Of a stretch of 64,000 nt of DNA, positions 15,825 through 25,750 are shown in pieces (positions within the stretch are counted from its first letter, which is position 1; each line of letters begins with the position of its first letter). The stretch lies in the NCBI GenBank assembly GCA_001650895.1, contig LXYH01000030.1, positions 1 to 64,000 of the forward strand, given 5' to 3'. The notes under the pieces were generated by a model. The model saw nothing but the letters and a program-made list of their open reading frames with translations, searched no databases and was not told where the DNA came from. Origin of the DNA: Rhodobacteraceae bacterium EhC02 (GTDB lineage Bacteria; Pseudomonadota; Alphaproteobacteria; Rhodobacterales; Rhodobacteraceae). The position numbers and the translations under genes are program-made.

Positions 15825-18236
15825 ATGACCGCGACCACCCTGCCCCCCATCATCACCGACTGGTTCCAGGCCAAGGGCTGGGCGCCGCATCCGCATCAGC
15901 TGGACATGCTGGCGCGGGCCGATGATCCGGCGCTGCTGTTGATCGCGCCCACGGGCGGGGGCAAGACGCTGGCGGGCTTTCTGCCCACGCTGGCCGATCT
16001 TGCCACGACGGATCACAAGGGCCTGCACACCCTCTATGTCTCACCGCTCAAGGCGCTGGCCGCCGACATCAAGCGCAACCTGCAAACGCCCGTGGCCGAG
16101 ATGGGCCTGCCCCTGCGGATCGAGGATCGGACCGGCGACACCTCGGCCCATGCCAAGCGCCGCCAGCGGGCCGATCCGCCGCATATCCTGCTGACCACAC
16201 CGGAAAGCCTGGCCCTGATGACCAGCTACGAGGATGCCCCCCGCATCTTCGCCGGGCTCAAACGCATCGTGGTCGATGAAATTCATGCCCTGGCCGAAAG
16301 CAAACGCGGTGATCAGCTGATACTGGCGCTGGCCCGTCTCCAGCAGCTCTGCCCCGATCTGCGCCGCGTGGGCCTGTCGGCCACCGTTGACGACCCCGCC
16401 GCCATCGCCCGCTTTCTGGCGCGGCACCCCGATCCCTGCCCGATCCTGACCGCGGATCCCGGCCCCGATCCCGATATCGCGATGCTGACCACGGACCAGC
16501 CACCGCCATGGGCCGGTGGCGGGGCCGCCTATGCGATCCCTGCCGTTCTGGAACAGGTCAAGGCGCACAACACCACGCTGATCTTTCACAATACCCGCGC
16601 CCAGGCCGAGATCTTCTTTCACAACCTGTGGCTGGCCAACGAGGATGCGCTGCCCATCGGCATCCACCACGGCAGCCTGGACCGCGAACAGCGCGCGCGG
16701 GTCGAGGCGGCGATGGTGGCCGGCCAGCTGCGCGCCATCGTCTGCACCGGCAGCCTTGATCTGGGCATCGACTGGGGCGATGTGGACCTGGTGATCCAGA
16801 TCGGCGCGCCCAAGAACGTCAAGCGACTGGTGCAACGCATCGGGCGAGCCAATCATCGCTACAACGCGCCGTCCAAGGCGCTTCTGGTGCCCGCCAACCG
16901 GTTCGAAGTGGTCGAATGCCTTGCCGCGCTCGAGGCCGTCAAGGCCCATGACCTGGATGGCGAGGCGCGCGGGCCGGGGCCGCTGGACGTGCTCTGCCAG
17001 CAGATCCTGATCGCGGCCTGCGCCGGCCCGTTTGAGGCCGACACCCTTTATCAAGAGGTCACCACCACCGGCGCCTATGCCACGCTGGCCCGCGCCGATT
17101 TCGACGCCTGCCTCGATTTCATCGCAACCGGCGGCTATGCCCTGCGCGCCTATGACCGCTGGCAGCGACTGATGCAGCGCCCCGACGGGCTGTGGCAGCT
17201 GCGTGATCCCCGCGCGGCGCGCCAGATCCGCATGAATATCGGCACGATCCAGGACACCGACACGCTCAAGGTCCGCTACAGGCGCAATCGCGGCGGCAAA
17301 CCCCTGGGCGAGATCGAGGAATCCTTTGCCGCCACCCTCACACCCGGCGACACCTTCCTGATCGGCGGGCAGATCGTGCGCTACGAGGGGCTGCGCGAGA
17401 TGACGGTCGAGGTCAGCCCGGACCCCGGCCGCAAGCCGAAGATCGCCACCTTCATGGGCACGAAATTCGCCACCTCGACGCAGCTCAGCACGCGCATCCT
17501 GCGGATGCTGCAAGCGGATGACTGGCCCGCCCTGCCCGGTCACACGCGCGACTGGCTGGCCCTGCAGCGCCGCGTCAGCCGCCTGCCGGAACCGGGCCGC
17601 CTGCTGATCGAAAGCTTCCCCCATGACGGGCGCGAACATGCCTGCGTCTATGGCTTTGCCGGGCGCAACGCGCAACAGACGCTGGGCCTTCTGCTGAGCA
17701 AGCGTATGGAAGAGATGGGGCTTGATCCCTTGGGATTCGTCGCCACCGATTACGCCACGCTGATCTGGGGCCTCAGGCCCCTGACCGATGCCGCAGGTCT
17801 GCTTGATCCGCAACAGCTGGAGAATGGGCTGGAGGACTGGTTCAAGGGCAATGCCGTGATGAAACGCACCTTCCGCGCCTCGGCCACCATCGCGGGGCTG
17901 ATCGACCGTATCAGCGCGGGGCAGCGCAAAAGCGGGCGGCAGGCGACGTTTTCCTCGGATATCCTCTATGACACGCTGGTCAAATACGACCCCGATCATC
18001 TGCTATTGAAGATCACGCGGACCGAGGCGATGCGCGGCCTCGTCGATTTCGGCCGGGTGCGCGAGATGCTGGACCGGGTGGGCGACCGGATCGACCTGAT
18101 GCGCCTGTCACGCCTCACGCCCTTCTCGGCGCCCCTCTTCCTCGAGATGGGGCGCGTCCCGGTCGAGGGGCAGGCCCGCGAACGCCTGATGGCCGAGGCC
18201 GCAGATGCCCTCATGCGCGAGGCCGGGTTAAGCTGA
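15825..18236 (+). CDS. Ligase-associated DNA-damage-response DEXH helicase (Lhr-like)
   Basis: 803 residues. Superfamily 2 motifs are in order: APTGGGKT (about 42-49), VSPLKALAADIKRN, TTPESLALM, VDEIHAL (DEIH), GLSATVDD and the motif VI region QRIGRANH. A C-terminal Lhr-type domain follows (DUF4415-like winged helix and barrel region). The length matches the bacterial 'ligase-associated' Lhr group (about 800), not the 1500-residue Lhr. The pdeM gene follows 41 bases downstream, the hallmark partner. The usual ATP-dependent ligase and beta-lactamase-fold exonuclease of this module are not adjacent here. Confidence 0.93.
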   Translation: MTATTLPPIITDWFQAKGWAPHPHQLDMLARADDPALLLIAPTGGGKTLAGFLPTLADLATTDHKGLHTLYVSPLKALAADIKRNLQTPVAEMGLPLRIEDRTGDTSAHAKRRQRADPPHILLTTPESLALMTSYEDAPRIFAGLKRIVVDEIHALAESKRGDQLILALARLQQLCPDLRRVGLSATVDDPAAIARFLARHPDPCPILTADPGPDPDIAMLTTDQPPPWAGGGAAYAIPAVLEQVKAHNTTLIFHNTRAQAEIFFHNLWLANEDALPIGIHHGSLDREQRARVEAAMVAGQLRAIVCTGSLDLGIDWGDVDLVIQIGAPKNVKRLVQRIGRANHRYNAPSKALLVPANRFEVVECLAALEAVKAHDLDGEARGPGPLDVLCQQILIAACAGPFEADTLYQEVTTTGAYATLARADFDACLDFIATGGYALRAYDRWQRLMQRPDGLWQLRDPRAARQIRMNIGTIQDTDTLKVRYRRNRGGKPLGEIEESFAATLTPGDTFLIGGQIVRYEGLREMTVEVSPDPGRKPKIATFMGTKFATSTQLSTRILRMLQADDWPALPGHTRDWLALQRRVSRLPEPGRLLIESFPHDGREHACVYGFAGRNAQQTLGLLLSKRMEEMGLDPLGFVATDYATLIWGLRPLTDAAGLLDPQQLENGLEDWFKGNAVMKRTFRASATIAGLIDRISAGQRKSGRQATFSSDILYDTLVKYDPDHLLLKITRTEAMRGLVDFGRVREMLDRVGDRIDLMRLSRLTPFSAPLFLEMGRVPVEGQARERLMAEAADALMREAGLS

Positions 18237-18277
18237 TCCCCTTGCCTTGAACCCGGCCCGGTGCCATCACCCATGCC

Positions 18278-18940
18278 ATGACCCATCACGCCTTCACCCT
18301 GGCCGGGGAGACCCTGCATGCCCTGCCCTCGGGCGCGCTTTACTGGCCCGCGCAGGCGCTGCTTGCCGTGTCCGACCTGCATTTCGGCAAATCGGAACGG
18401 CGCGTGCGGCACGGCGGCATGGCCCTGCCCCCCTATGAGGCGCAGGACACGCTGACCCGGCTGCAGACCGATCTCGAGGCGACGCGCGCCAGTACCGTCA
18501 TCTGCCTTGGCGACAGTTTCGACGATCTGGCCGCACAGGACGGCCTGCCCGATGAGGCGCGGCTGTGGATTGCACGGCTGCAAGCGGGGCGGCGCTGGAT
18601 CTGGGCCGAGGGCAATCACGATCCCGGTCCCGTCGATTTGGGCGGCACCCATCTGGCCGAGTTGCACCTGCCGCCCCTGACCTTCCGCCATATCGCCGCG
18701 CCCGCGGCGCAGGCCGAGATTTCGGGCCATTACCATCCGAAGGCGCAATTGCGCACCCGCGCAGGCACAGTCAGCCGTCCAGCGTTCCTGATCGACAGCG
18801 CCCGCGTGATCCTGCCGGCCTATGGCACCTACACGGGCGGCTTGCGCAGCACGGACAAGGCGCTGGGCGCGCTCATGGGGCCGGGTGCGATTGCGGTTCT
18901 GACCGGGCGGCAGGCGGTCGCGGTGCCGATGCCACGCTAG
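18278..18940 (+). CDS. pdeM: Ligase-associated DNA-damage-response endonuclease PdeM
   Basis: A 220-residue calcineurin-like metallophosphoesterase. Metal-binding motifs are DLHFGK (about 33-38), GDSFDD (about 75-80), GNHDP (about 111-115) and GHYHPK (about 149-154). The family occurs next to the Lhr-like helicase, as here. Members are described as phosphodiesterases/endonucleases in a DNA repair set. Both genes read rightward and probably form an operon of two. The C-terminus converges with the LytTR gene, with 14 bases between stops. Confidence 0.92.
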   Translation: MTHHAFTLAGETLHALPSGALYWPAQALLAVSDLHFGKSERRVRHGGMALPPYEAQDTLTRLQTDLEATRASTVICLGDSFDDLAAQDGLPDEARLWIARLQAGRRWIWAEGNHDPGPVDLGGTHLAELHLPPLTFRHIAAPAAQAEISGHYHPKAQLRTRAGTVSRPAFLIDSARVILPAYGTYTGGLRSTDKALGALMGPGAIAVLTGRQAVAVPMPR

Positions 18941-18954
18941 GCATCGGGGCGCCC

Positions 18955-19764
18955 TCAGACAAGGCCCGCCTCTTCCAATGCGGGGCGATACTTGCGACTG
19001 ACCGGAACACGGGTTCCACAGTTCAGCCGCAGCAACAGCCTGCCGTTCCGGCGTTCCACCTCGTCCACGACGACGTTGGCAACCCAATGCGACCGATGCG
19101 TGACAAGCCCCGGGATACCGTCCATCTCGTCCACGGCATCGGCAAATCTCATCCGGATCTGGTAGCTGTCCTTTTCGGTGAAGACCGTCACGAAATGGTT
19201 CATCGCCTCGATCCGCCGGATCGGACCGGGATCATCCTCGGCGATGCGACGGGCCAGACGCGGCTTGCCCACCATCGTGTCGGTCATCGACAAGGGCGGG
19301 ACGGGGAAAGCGCCGCTTTGCGAGCGTTCGAACGTCGCCATCCTTGCCCAGTCGAACACCAGTTTGCGGCAGGCGAAAATGACCAGGCTGACCAGCATCA
19401 CGTTCACGATGACATGAAGGAAATCCCGCCAAGCCAGGCTGATGTCGAAAAACAAAACGGTCCAGCCATAGGCTATCGGTGAAAACAGGGCCGTCATGAC
19501 CGCGGAATCAACCAGAATGGCCAAGGCCTTCGATGAGTCCTTGGCAAAACCGTAGACCAGTTTTTGCGCCAGCGTCGCCACAAAGATCGAAAACACGACA
19601 ACCCCGCCCCAGTAGAGCAGGCGTTCTTCGACGGTAAAGCGTGTCAGGGTATCAAAAGGCCCGGTGATCACCGTACCCACGACGGCCAGAAGGCCGAAGG
19701 AAATGTTCCCCGGAAGCAACAGGGAACGCGCAGCGGCCTGTATCGCTTTCAGAACAAATAACAA
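18955..19764 (-). CDS. Membrane-anchored LytTR-domain transcription regulator (1)
   Basis: 269 residues: four hydrophobic segments in the first 140, then a LytTR DNA-binding domain in the last 100. The latter contains RIEAMNHFVTVFTEKDSYQIRMRFADA and THRSHWVA. I choose the TTG codon at 19764, which has GGAGGG 8 bases upstream and leads into the first helix; the ATG frame to 19902 adds an implausible leader. The second LytTR protein at 20356 has the same layout, including the TGPF(D/Q)T motif after helix 1. A membrane-sensing regulator is likely; signal and targets are unknown. Confidence 0.82.
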   Translation of the reverse strand: MLFVLKAIQAAARSLLLPGNISFGLLAVVGTVITGPFDTLTRFTVEERLLYWGGVVVFSIFVATLAQKLVYGFAKDSSKALAILVDSAVMTALFSPIAYGWTVLFFDISLAWRDFLHVIVNVMLVSLVIFACRKLVFDWARMATFERSQSGAFPVPPLSMTDTMVGKPRLARRIAEDDPGPIRRIEAMNHFVTVFTEKDSYQIRMRFADAVDEMDGIPGLVTHRSHWVANVVVDEVERRNGRLLLRLNCGTRVPVSRKYRPALEEAGLV

Positions 19765-19912
19765 TGGGGTATCCCTCCACGCACACTCGTCAAAAATATA
19801 GGATGTACCTTGTACCTGACCACCGGACAAATTCAAAAATTGCCAGCTTAAAACAGGTACAATGTAGTAGGCCCATGTGCCGCGCCGACATGAGCAGGAC
19901 AAGAACAGACAG

Positions 19913-20344
19913 ATGGATCAGGCGATTACCGACCGCATAGCAGGCAGCTTCGGCACCCAGACCATGATGCAGACCATTGGCGCGAGGCTGGCCAGCGTCA
20001 CCCCCGGCGAGGTCCGGATCGAGGCGCCCATTCTTCCCGGCATGCGCCAGCAGCAGGGGTTCGGCCATGCAGGATTGACCTTTTCGCTGGGCGACAGTGC
20101 CGCGGGCTATGCCGCGTTGAGCCTGATGCCCGCGGATAGCGACGTGCTTACCGCCGAGATCAAGATCAACCTGCTCGCCCCGGCCCGGGGCGATCTTCTG
20201 ATCGCCACGGGACGGGTGATCAAACCGGGGCGACGCCTGATGGTGGTCGGCGCCGATGTGCATGCGCTGCAGGATGGCAAACTGACCCTGATCGCTGTGC
20301 TGCAAGGCACGATGATCCCGGTCTCACCCTCTGGCGCGTCGTAA
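19913..20344 (+). CDS. PaaI-like hotdog-fold acyl-CoA thioesterase
   Basis: 143 residues of hotdog fold. GFGHAGLTFSLGDSAAGYAAL holds the conserved helix region of PaaI/YbgC-type thioesterases, followed by strands ending ALQDGKLTLIAVLQGTM. ATG 19913 leads directly into the domain (MDQAITDRIAG). It is transcribed rightward between two leftward LytTR genes. Expected reaction is hydrolysis of acyl- or aryl-CoA thioesters; the natural substrate cannot be told. Confidence 0.85.
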   Translation: MDQAITDRIAGSFGTQTMMQTIGARLASVTPGEVRIEAPILPGMRQQQGFGHAGLTFSLGDSAAGYAALSLMPADSDVLTAEIKINLLAPARGDLLIATGRVIKPGRRLMVVGADVHALQDGKLTLIAVLQGTMIPVSPSGAS

Positions 20345-20355
20345 CCGGGGCCCTG

Positions 20356-21126
20356 TCAGCGCGCCGCGCGGGACGGGATCAACCCGCTGCGTTCCACGTC
20401 CGGCCGCGCGCCACGGCTGACGGGCACTTCGCTGCCGTCCGACATCAGCAGAACATCGCGCCCTTCCCGGCGCAGGTGCCCCGTCACCTCGGCAGGCATC
20501 ACCCAATGCGAACGGTGGACCCTGATCCCGTCAGTGCCGGCCAGCAGCGCCTCGGCATCGGCCATGCGCATCAGGATCAGCGCCTCGCCAGCCGCCGTGA
20601 CCACCGAAAGGTAATGATCCTTCGCCTCCATCCGGATCAGGCGCCCCCGTTTTTCGGGCGGCAGGCGCTCCATCAGGGCGGTGACCGGATCGTGGCTGGC
20701 AGCCTCCACAGGCCGTGGCACAAGCAGTATCAACAGCTTGTCGGCCAGTTCGACCAGATAGCTGATCGCCACCACCACGCCCAGCAACCACAGGTAATCC
20801 GGCCAGCCCCGCCAATGGGGAAAGACCGCAAGGTTCAAGGCCTGCAACAGCCCTGCGAACACGACCGAGAATGGCAACCAGCCCAGCACCCGCCAGATCG
20901 CCGGCCGGGCTGCAAGCAGGTGCATCTGCCACAGGCTCAGGCCGATCGACAGCCCCACAACGAAGCCCCAGTAGATCAGGCGCGGAAACGGGGCCAGCAG
21001 ATCAAAGGTCTGGAACGGCCCGGTGATCGCTGCCGTGGCGGTGATCAGCACCCACAACCCCAAGGGGAACGCCAGTGCGGGGCGGTCTTTCAGCGTCGCG
21101 ATCAATCGGGTCAGGAAGGCAGTCAA
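20356..21126 (-). CDS. Membrane-anchored LytTR-domain transcription regulator (2)
   Basis: 256 residues with about four membrane helices (16-36, 46-64, 78-98 and 108-128) and a C-terminal LytTR domain. Its key blocks are RLIRMEAKDHYLSVVTAAGEAL, MRMADAEAL, RVHRSHWVM and VPVSRGARPDV. Same architecture as the regulator at 18955, so they are paralogues. It converges with the thioesterase, stops 11 bases apart. Such membrane LytTR proteins are frequent in Rhodobacterales; no ligand is known. Confidence 0.86.
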   Translation of the reverse strand: MTAFLTRLIATLKDRPALAFPLGLWVLITATAAITGPFQTFDLLAPFPRLIYWGFVVGLSIGLSLWQMHLLAARPAIWRVLGWLPFSVVFAGLLQALNLAVFPHWRGWPDYLWLLGVVVAISYLVELADKLLILLVPRPVEAASHDPVTALMERLPPEKRGRLIRMEAKDHYLSVVTAAGEALILMRMADAEALLAGTDGIRVHRSHWVMPAEVTGHLRREGRDVLLMSDGSEVPVSRGARPDVERSGLIPSRAAR

Positions 21127-21227
21127 GAATGCGATCTCCGGGGCGAGTCGGGCCCGTCTGGGCGTTGAGGCGCCCGGAACATCGCATGCTATTGTGATGC
21201 TGAAAATACGACTTAATTGCCGCAGGC

Positions 21228-21257
21228 CCTGCGGCGGACGATTGCGCCCGCCGCAGG
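21228..21257 (-). terminator. Strong hairpin after folD
   Basis: CCTGCGGCGG ACGATTGCGC CCGCCGCAGG is a perfect 10-bp GC stem with a 10-base loop, beginning one base beyond the folD stop on the minus strand. There is no T-run after it, but its position suits a Rho-independent-like or RNA-protecting 3' structure. Confidence 0.5.
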
Positions 21258-21258
21258 A

Positions 21259-22152
21259 TCAGGCCGTCAGGCCCTCGGGTTCCGGCAATCCGTTGGCGCG
21301 GCAGCAGGCGGTCACGGTATTGGCCAGCAGGCAGGCGATGGTCATCGGCCCCACCCCGCCCGGTACCGGCGTGATCGCGCCCGCCACGGCGACGGCGCTG
21401 CCGAAATCCACATCGCCCACCAGCCGCGTCTTGCCCTCGCCCGCATCGATCCGGTTGATGCCCACGTCGATCACGGTCGCGCCCGGCTTGATCCAGTCGC
21501 CCGGCACCATCTGCGGCCGGCCGACCGCGGCCACGACGATATCGGCGCGCCGCACCACGCCCGGCAGATCGCGCGTGCGCGAATGCGCGATTGTCACCGT
21601 GCAGCTTTCGCCCAGCAGCAACTGCGCCATCGGCTTGCCCACGATATTGGATCGCCCGATGACCACCGCCTCCATCCCCGACAGATTGCCGTGATGGGCG
21701 CGCAGCATCAGCAGGCAACCCAGCGGCGTGCAGGGCACCATCGCCTTCTGTCCCGTCGCCAGCAGACCGACGTTGGAGATGTGAAAGCCGTCCACATCCT
21801 TGGCCGGGTCGATCGCATTGATCACCAGGTCCGAATCCAGATGATCCGGCAGCGGCAGTTGTACAAGGATTCCATGCACTTGCGGATCATTGTTCAGATC
21901 TTGAATCACCTTCAGAAGCGTCGCCTCATCGGTGTCCACGGGCAAGCGATGCTCGAAGGATCGCATGCCGACCTCGACCGTCATCTTCCCCTTGGATCGC
22001 ACATAGACCTGGCTGGCCGGATCCTCGCCCACCAGCACCACCGCCAGTCCCGGCACCAGGCCATGATCCGCCGCCAAGGCGGCGACATGCCCCGCCACCG
22101 TGTCGCGCAGCCCCGCCGCGAATGCCTTGCCGTCGATGATGCTGGCCGTCAT
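21259..22152 (-). CDS. folD: FolD, methylene-tetrahydrofolate dehydrogenase/cyclohydrolase
   Basis: 297 residues, normal size. Interconverts 5,10-methylene-, methenyl- and 10-formyl-tetrahydrofolate. Motifs: YVRSKGKM with the catalytic Lys, [20 protein letters not shown] of the nucleotide-binding domain, and [10 protein letters not shown] near the C-terminus. ATG 22152 is preceded by GAGGAG. It follows fhs by 63 bases on the same strand, so the two probably form an operon handling formate and one-carbon units. Confidence 0.97.
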   Translation of the reverse strand: MTASIIDGKAFAAGLRDTVAGHVAALAADHGLVPGLAVVLVGEDPASQVYVRSKGKMTVEVGMRSFEHRLPVDTDEATLLKVIQDLNNDPQVHGILVQLPLPDHLDSDLVINAIDPAKDVDGFHISNVGLLATGQKAMVPCTPLGCLLMLRAHHGNLSGMEAVVIGRSNIVGKPMAQLLLGESCTVTIAHSRTRDLPGVVRRADIVVAAVGRPQMVPGDWIKPGATVIDVGINRIDAGEGKTRLVGDVDFGSAVAVAGAITPVPGGVGPMTIACLLANTVTACCRANGLPEPEGLTA

Positions 22153-22170
22153 GCCCCGCACTCCTCGTAT

Positions 22171-22207
22171 CTTCTTGCTGCAAATATCCCCGCCGGAGGC
22201 ATCCCCG
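22171..22207. repeat. Dispersed repeat C, copy 3
   Basis: CTTCTTGCTGCAAATATCCC then CGCCGGAGGCATCCCCG. It fills most of the gap between fhs and folD and is therefore transcribed (as the complement) within this operon. Confidence 0.85.
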
Positions 22208-22215
22208 GCGGCCCT

Positions 22216-23892
22216 TCAGAACAGGCCTTCGATCTGGCCCGCGTCGTTCAGCCGGATCGCTTCGGCGCTGGGAACGCGCGGCAGGCCCGGCATGGTCATG
22301 ATCTCGCCGCAGATGACCACGACAAACCCCGCCCCCGCACTCAGGCGCACTTCGCGCACCGGAACCGAATGGCCCACCGGCGCGCCCCGGCGCCCCGGAT
22401 CGGTGGTAAAGGAATACTGCGTCTTGGCCATGCAGACCGGCAGATGGCCGTAGCCGGCCTCTTCCCATTCCTTCAGCTGCGCGCGGATCTTGGCATCGGC
22501 CAGCACCTCGTCGGCGTGATAGATGCGCTTGGCGATGGTCTCGATCTTCCCCAGCAGCGACATCTCGTCGGGATAGAGCGGTGCGAACTGCGCCTTGCCG
22601 CTTTCGGCCAGGGCCACGACCTTGCGCGCCAGATCCTCGGCGCCCGCGCCGCCATCGGCCCAATGCTTGCACAGCACCGCCTCGGCGCCCTGCTCGGCCA
22701 CGTAATCGCGGACCGCCTGCACCTCGGCCTCGGTGTCACCTGCGAAATGGTTGATCGCAACCACGACCGGCACGCCGAAGGATTTGACGTTGCCGATATG
22801 GCGGCCCAGGTTCGGACAGCCCGCCCGCACCGCGTCCACGTTTTCCGCGCCCAGATCGGCCTTGGCCACCCCGCCGTTCATCTTCATCGCGCGTACGGTC
22901 GCCACGATCACCACCGCATCGGGCGCGATCCCGGCCTTGCGGCACTTGATGTTCATGAACTTCTCGGCGCCCAGGTCAGCACCGAAACCCGCTTCGGTCA
23001 CCACGTAATCGGCCAGTTTCAGCGCCGTCGTGGTGGCGATGACCGAGTTGCAGCCATGGGCGATGTTGGCGAAGGGTCCGCCATGCACGAAGGCGGGGTT
23101 GTTTTCCAGGGTCTGCACGAGGTTGGGCTGCATCGCATCCTTCAGCAGCACCGTCATCGCGCCATCGGCCTTGATGTCGCGCGCGAAGATCGGCTTGCGC
23201 TCGCGCGTGTAGGCCACGACGATATCGCCGAGGCGGCGCTCGAGGTCATCGAGGTCGGTCGCCAGGCACAGGATCGCCATGACTTCTGACGCGACGGTGA
23301 TGTCAAACCCGGTCTGGCGCGGAAAGCCGTTGGCGACCCCGCCCAGGCTGACCACGATATCGCGCAGCGCGCGGTCGTTCATGTCCATGACGCGGCGCCA
23401 GACGATGCGGCGCTCGTCGATCTCAAGCTCATTGCCCCAGTAGATATGGTTGTCGATCATCGCCGACAGCAGGTTGTGCGCCGAGGTGATCGCGTGGAAA
23501 TCGCCGGTGAAATGCAGGTTCATCTCTTCCATCGGCACGACCTGGGCATAGCCGCCCCCCGCGGCCCCGCCCTTCATGCCGAAACAGGGGCCAAGGCTGG
23601 CCTCGCGGATGCAGACGGCCGCCTTCTTGCCGATGCGGTTCAAACCGTCGCCCAGGCCCACCGTGGTGGTGGTCTTGCCCTCGCCCGCAGGCGTCGGGTT
23701 GATCGCCGTCACAAGGATCAGCTTGCCATTGGGGCGATCCTGCACGGACGAGATGAAATCCTGGCTGATCTTGGCCTTGTCATGCCCATAGGGCAGCAGA
23801 TCCGCCGCCGGGATGCCCAGCTTGGCACCGATGTCCTGGATGGGTTGCTTGCGCGCGTCGCGGGCGATCTCGATGTCGGATCTGAACGTCAT
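22216..23892 (-). CDS. fhs: Formate-tetrahydrofolate ligase
   Basis: 558 residues. Makes 10-formyl-tetrahydrofolate from formate, ATP and tetrahydrofolate. The ATP site [18 protein letters not shown] is at about 66-83, with [18 protein letters not shown] and the formate/THF region [13 protein letters not shown] further on. ATG 23892 has GAGGGA upstream. With folD it links formate to methylene-tetrahydrofolate; purU at 51248 does the reverse hydrolysis. Roseobacters use this set in oxidation of methylated compounds and serine/glycine balance. Confidence 0.97.
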   Translation of the reverse strand: MTFRSDIEIARDARKQPIQDIGAKLGIPAADLLPYGHDKAKISQDFISSVQDRPNGKLILVTAINPTPAGEGKTTTTVGLGDGLNRIGKKAAVCIREASLGPCFGMKGGAAGGGYAQVVPMEEMNLHFTGDFHAITSAHNLLSAMIDNHIYWGNELEIDERRIVWRRVMDMNDRALRDIVVSLGGVANGFPRQTGFDITVASEVMAILCLATDLDDLERRLGDIVVAYTRERKPIFARDIKADGAMTVLLKDAMQPNLVQTLENNPAFVHGGPFANIAHGCNSVIATTTALKLADYVVTEAGFGADLGAEKFMNIKCRKAGIAPDAVVIVATVRAMKMNGGVAKADLGAENVDAVRAGCPNLGRHIGNVKSFGVPVVVAINHFAGDTEAEVQAVRDYVAEQGAEAVLCKHWADGGAGAEDLARKVVALAESGKAQFAPLYPDEMSLLGKIETIAKRIYHADEVLADAKIRAQLKEWEEAGYGHLPVCMAKTQYSFTTDPGRRGAPVGHSVPVREVRLSAGAGFVVVICGEIMTMPGLPRVPSAEAIRLNDAGQIEGLF

Positions 23893-24040
23893 TTGGTTTT
23901 TCCCTCTTTCGGCCGGTTCGGCCGTCCCTACCTTGGCTATACAGGGGCTGTGCCCTCGGAAAGGTCGTGATTCCGACATTTGGACTGCGGCTTGCGGCCT
24001 TGTATGCCACCGCATGCGTTTTGCAACCTGATCGCCCGCC

Positions 24041-24643
24041 TCAGCCCCGGCGCGCGGTCTCCAGATGGGCCCAGGCGCGCTGATCCGGCACATGCAGGCG
24101 CAGTTCGTCACCCAAGGCGATGCGCCCTTCGCGCTGCACCCAGGCGGTGACCCCGCGCCGCCCTTCGGCAGCGGGCTTGAACAGCTTGCCCTGCCCCGGA
24201 TGCACCGTGTCCAGGCTGCGCGCCGGCAGAATGCAGGGCCGGTTCTGCATGTCGACGACCAGCGTCGCGCCCGATGGCGCCTGCAGGCGCGACGAGGGCG
24301 GCAGATGGCTCAGGTCCGGGATCCCCTCGATCACGATCGACGCGCCCAGCCGCGCAGGGTCCAGGCTGTCCAGCCCCATCTTCGCGACGATCTCGGCCAT
24401 CTCCTCGACCGAGATGATCGACAGCTGACGCTCGTTCGCGATGGGCGTGCCCTTCGGATGCTGCGAGGTCACGCGCGAGCAGGAGGCGCGCGTGCGCCCG
24501 CCATGCACCGATCCCGCGATCCCCTCGAAGGTCAGATCAAGCGCCTGGCGCGGTTCCGCCAGCAGGGCCTTGCGGTCCTCGGATGTCACGACACCCAGCC
24601 ATGAGATACGGGCGCTGAACGCGGTCGGTTTGAGGGCGGGCAT
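24041..24643 (-). CDS. MOSC-domain protein
   Basis: 200 residues with a MOSC beta-barrel. The conserved segments are [15 protein letters not shown], the ERQLSIIS strand, and the cysteine-containing [12 protein letters not shown] that would carry the sulfur/molybdenum ligand. MOSC domains occur in molybdenum cofactor sulfurases and in enzymes reducing N-hydroxylated compounds. ATG 24643 follows AAAGGA. It is 67 bases downstream of corA on the same strand. Exact activity unknown. Confidence 0.82.
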   Translation of the reverse strand: MPALKPTAFSARISWLGVVTSEDRKALLAEPRQALDLTFEGIAGSVHGGRTRASCSRVTSQHPKGTPIANERQLSIISVEEMAEIVAKMGLDSLDPARLGASIVIEGIPDLSHLPPSSRLQAPSGATLVVDMQNRPCILPARSLDTVHPGQGKLFKPAAEGRRGVTAWVQREGRIALGDELRLHVPDQRAWAHLETARRG

Positions 24644-24710
24644 GGCGATGGGTCCTTTCACAAACAAAACAGAGGCGACTCGCCACGCAAGACGCCGGGA
24701 TGAGCGGACA

Positions 24711-25736
24711 CTAGAGCCAGCCTTTCCGTTTGAAAAACAGATAGGGCAGGATCGCCGACAAAACCATCGCCCCCAGCGCCAGCGGATAGCCATAGGGTGC
24801 TGCAAGTTCGGGCATGCGCGCGAAATTCATCCCGTAGATCGACGCGATCAGCGTCGGCGGCAGGAAGACGACAGCCGCGACCGAGAATATCTTGATGATA
24901 CCGTTCTGCTGGATGTTCAGAAGGCCAAGCGTCGCCTCGAGCATGAAGCTGACACGGTGGGATTGCGCCTCGGCATAATCGATCAGCGAGGTGATGTCGC
25001 GCAACAGGCGCTTGTCGCGCCCGTTCAGACCAAGGGCCTGATGATGCGGGGCGGGCACCTGGCCGTCAGCCGCGGCGGCCAGTTCCCTGTGCGCCGACAG
25101 GCGCATCTGCGCCATGTGGCTGACGATCCTCTCGATCGTCACAAGGCTGTCCTGCAGGCGCGAGTTCAGCTCTCCGTGATGGCCGATCTGCGCGATGACC
25201 GCCGACAGATCGACACCCCGCGCGCCCCGCGCCTTGCCGGCGACAGCGGGCTGGAAGATCTGGCGGCTCAGAAGGTCCAGCCGCCGGCTTTCGGCCTCCA
25301 GGATGTCGCCCCCGCGATCGACCATCACCTCCATCAGGGTCATCAGCATGCGGATCGGCGTGGTGCAATCGGCCTGCATCCCCGCCGCGCGTTGCGGCAC
25401 ATTGCTCAACGAATAGGGGCGGTGATAGCGGATCGTGACCACCCGGCTTTGGGTCAGAACGAAGGTCACGGGTTCCATGACCGGGTCGGGTGTGTCGGCC
25501 CCTGCCAGCACGTTGGCCGTCAGGAACTGGATCCCGTTCTCGGAATAGATGCGCGCCGAAGGTTCGATGCCCCGCATCTCGTCGCGCGTGGGAAGATCAA
25601 TGCCCAGTTCCAGCTCGACCGCCGCCTCCTCCTCTGGGGTGGGGGCCAACAGATCGGTCCAGACCGCGCCCAGATCGGATCCGGGGGCCGCAACCAGACG
25701 CCCGGTCTCAGGCTCATGCAGGTAATCGTGGCGCAT
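24711..25736 (-). CDS. corA: CorA-family divalent cation transporter
   Basis: 341 residues. A long cytoplasmic alpha/beta N-terminal domain precedes two C-terminal membrane helices. The signature YGMNF stands at the end of the first helix (IASIYGMNFARM, near 305-315), giving the Mg2+ selectivity filter GMN. It ends with the positively charged KRKGWL typical of CorA. It imports Mg2+ (also Co2+/Ni2+) through a pentameric channel. CGGAG precedes the ATG, and a short hexamer repeat lies about 15-38 bases upstream of it. Confidence 0.93.
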   Translation of the reverse strand: MRHDYLHEPETGRLVAAPGSDLGAVWTDLLAPTPEEEAAVELELGIDLPTRDEMRGIEPSARIYSENGIQFLTANVLAGADTPDPVMEPVTFVLTQSRVVTIRYHRPYSLSNVPQRAAGMQADCTTPIRMLMTLMEVMVDRGGDILEAESRRLDLLSRQIFQPAVAGKARGARGVDLSAVIAQIGHHGELNSRLQDSLVTIERIVSHMAQMRLSAHRELAAAADGQVPAPHHQALGLNGRDKRLLRDITSLIDYAEAQSHRVSFMLEATLGLLNIQQNGIIKIFSVAAVVFLPPTLIASIYGMNFARMPELAAPYGYPLALGAMVLSAILPYLFFKRKGWL

Positions 25737-25750
25737 GGTGCGTCTCCGTT

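Noticed and set aside
15630-16028. Minus-strand frame starting inside the helicase gene and ending in repeat B
   Set aside because: Its C-terminal half is repeat B and the rest is antisense to the helicase; kept only as a repeat observation.
16041-17999. 652-codon open frame on the minus strand
   Set aside because: It is the antisense of the helicase gene in high-GC DNA; its translation has no protein family features.
21217-23289. 690-codon open frame on the plus strand
   Set aside because: Antisense to folD and fhs, rich in His/Arg/Gln as expected for a shadow frame.
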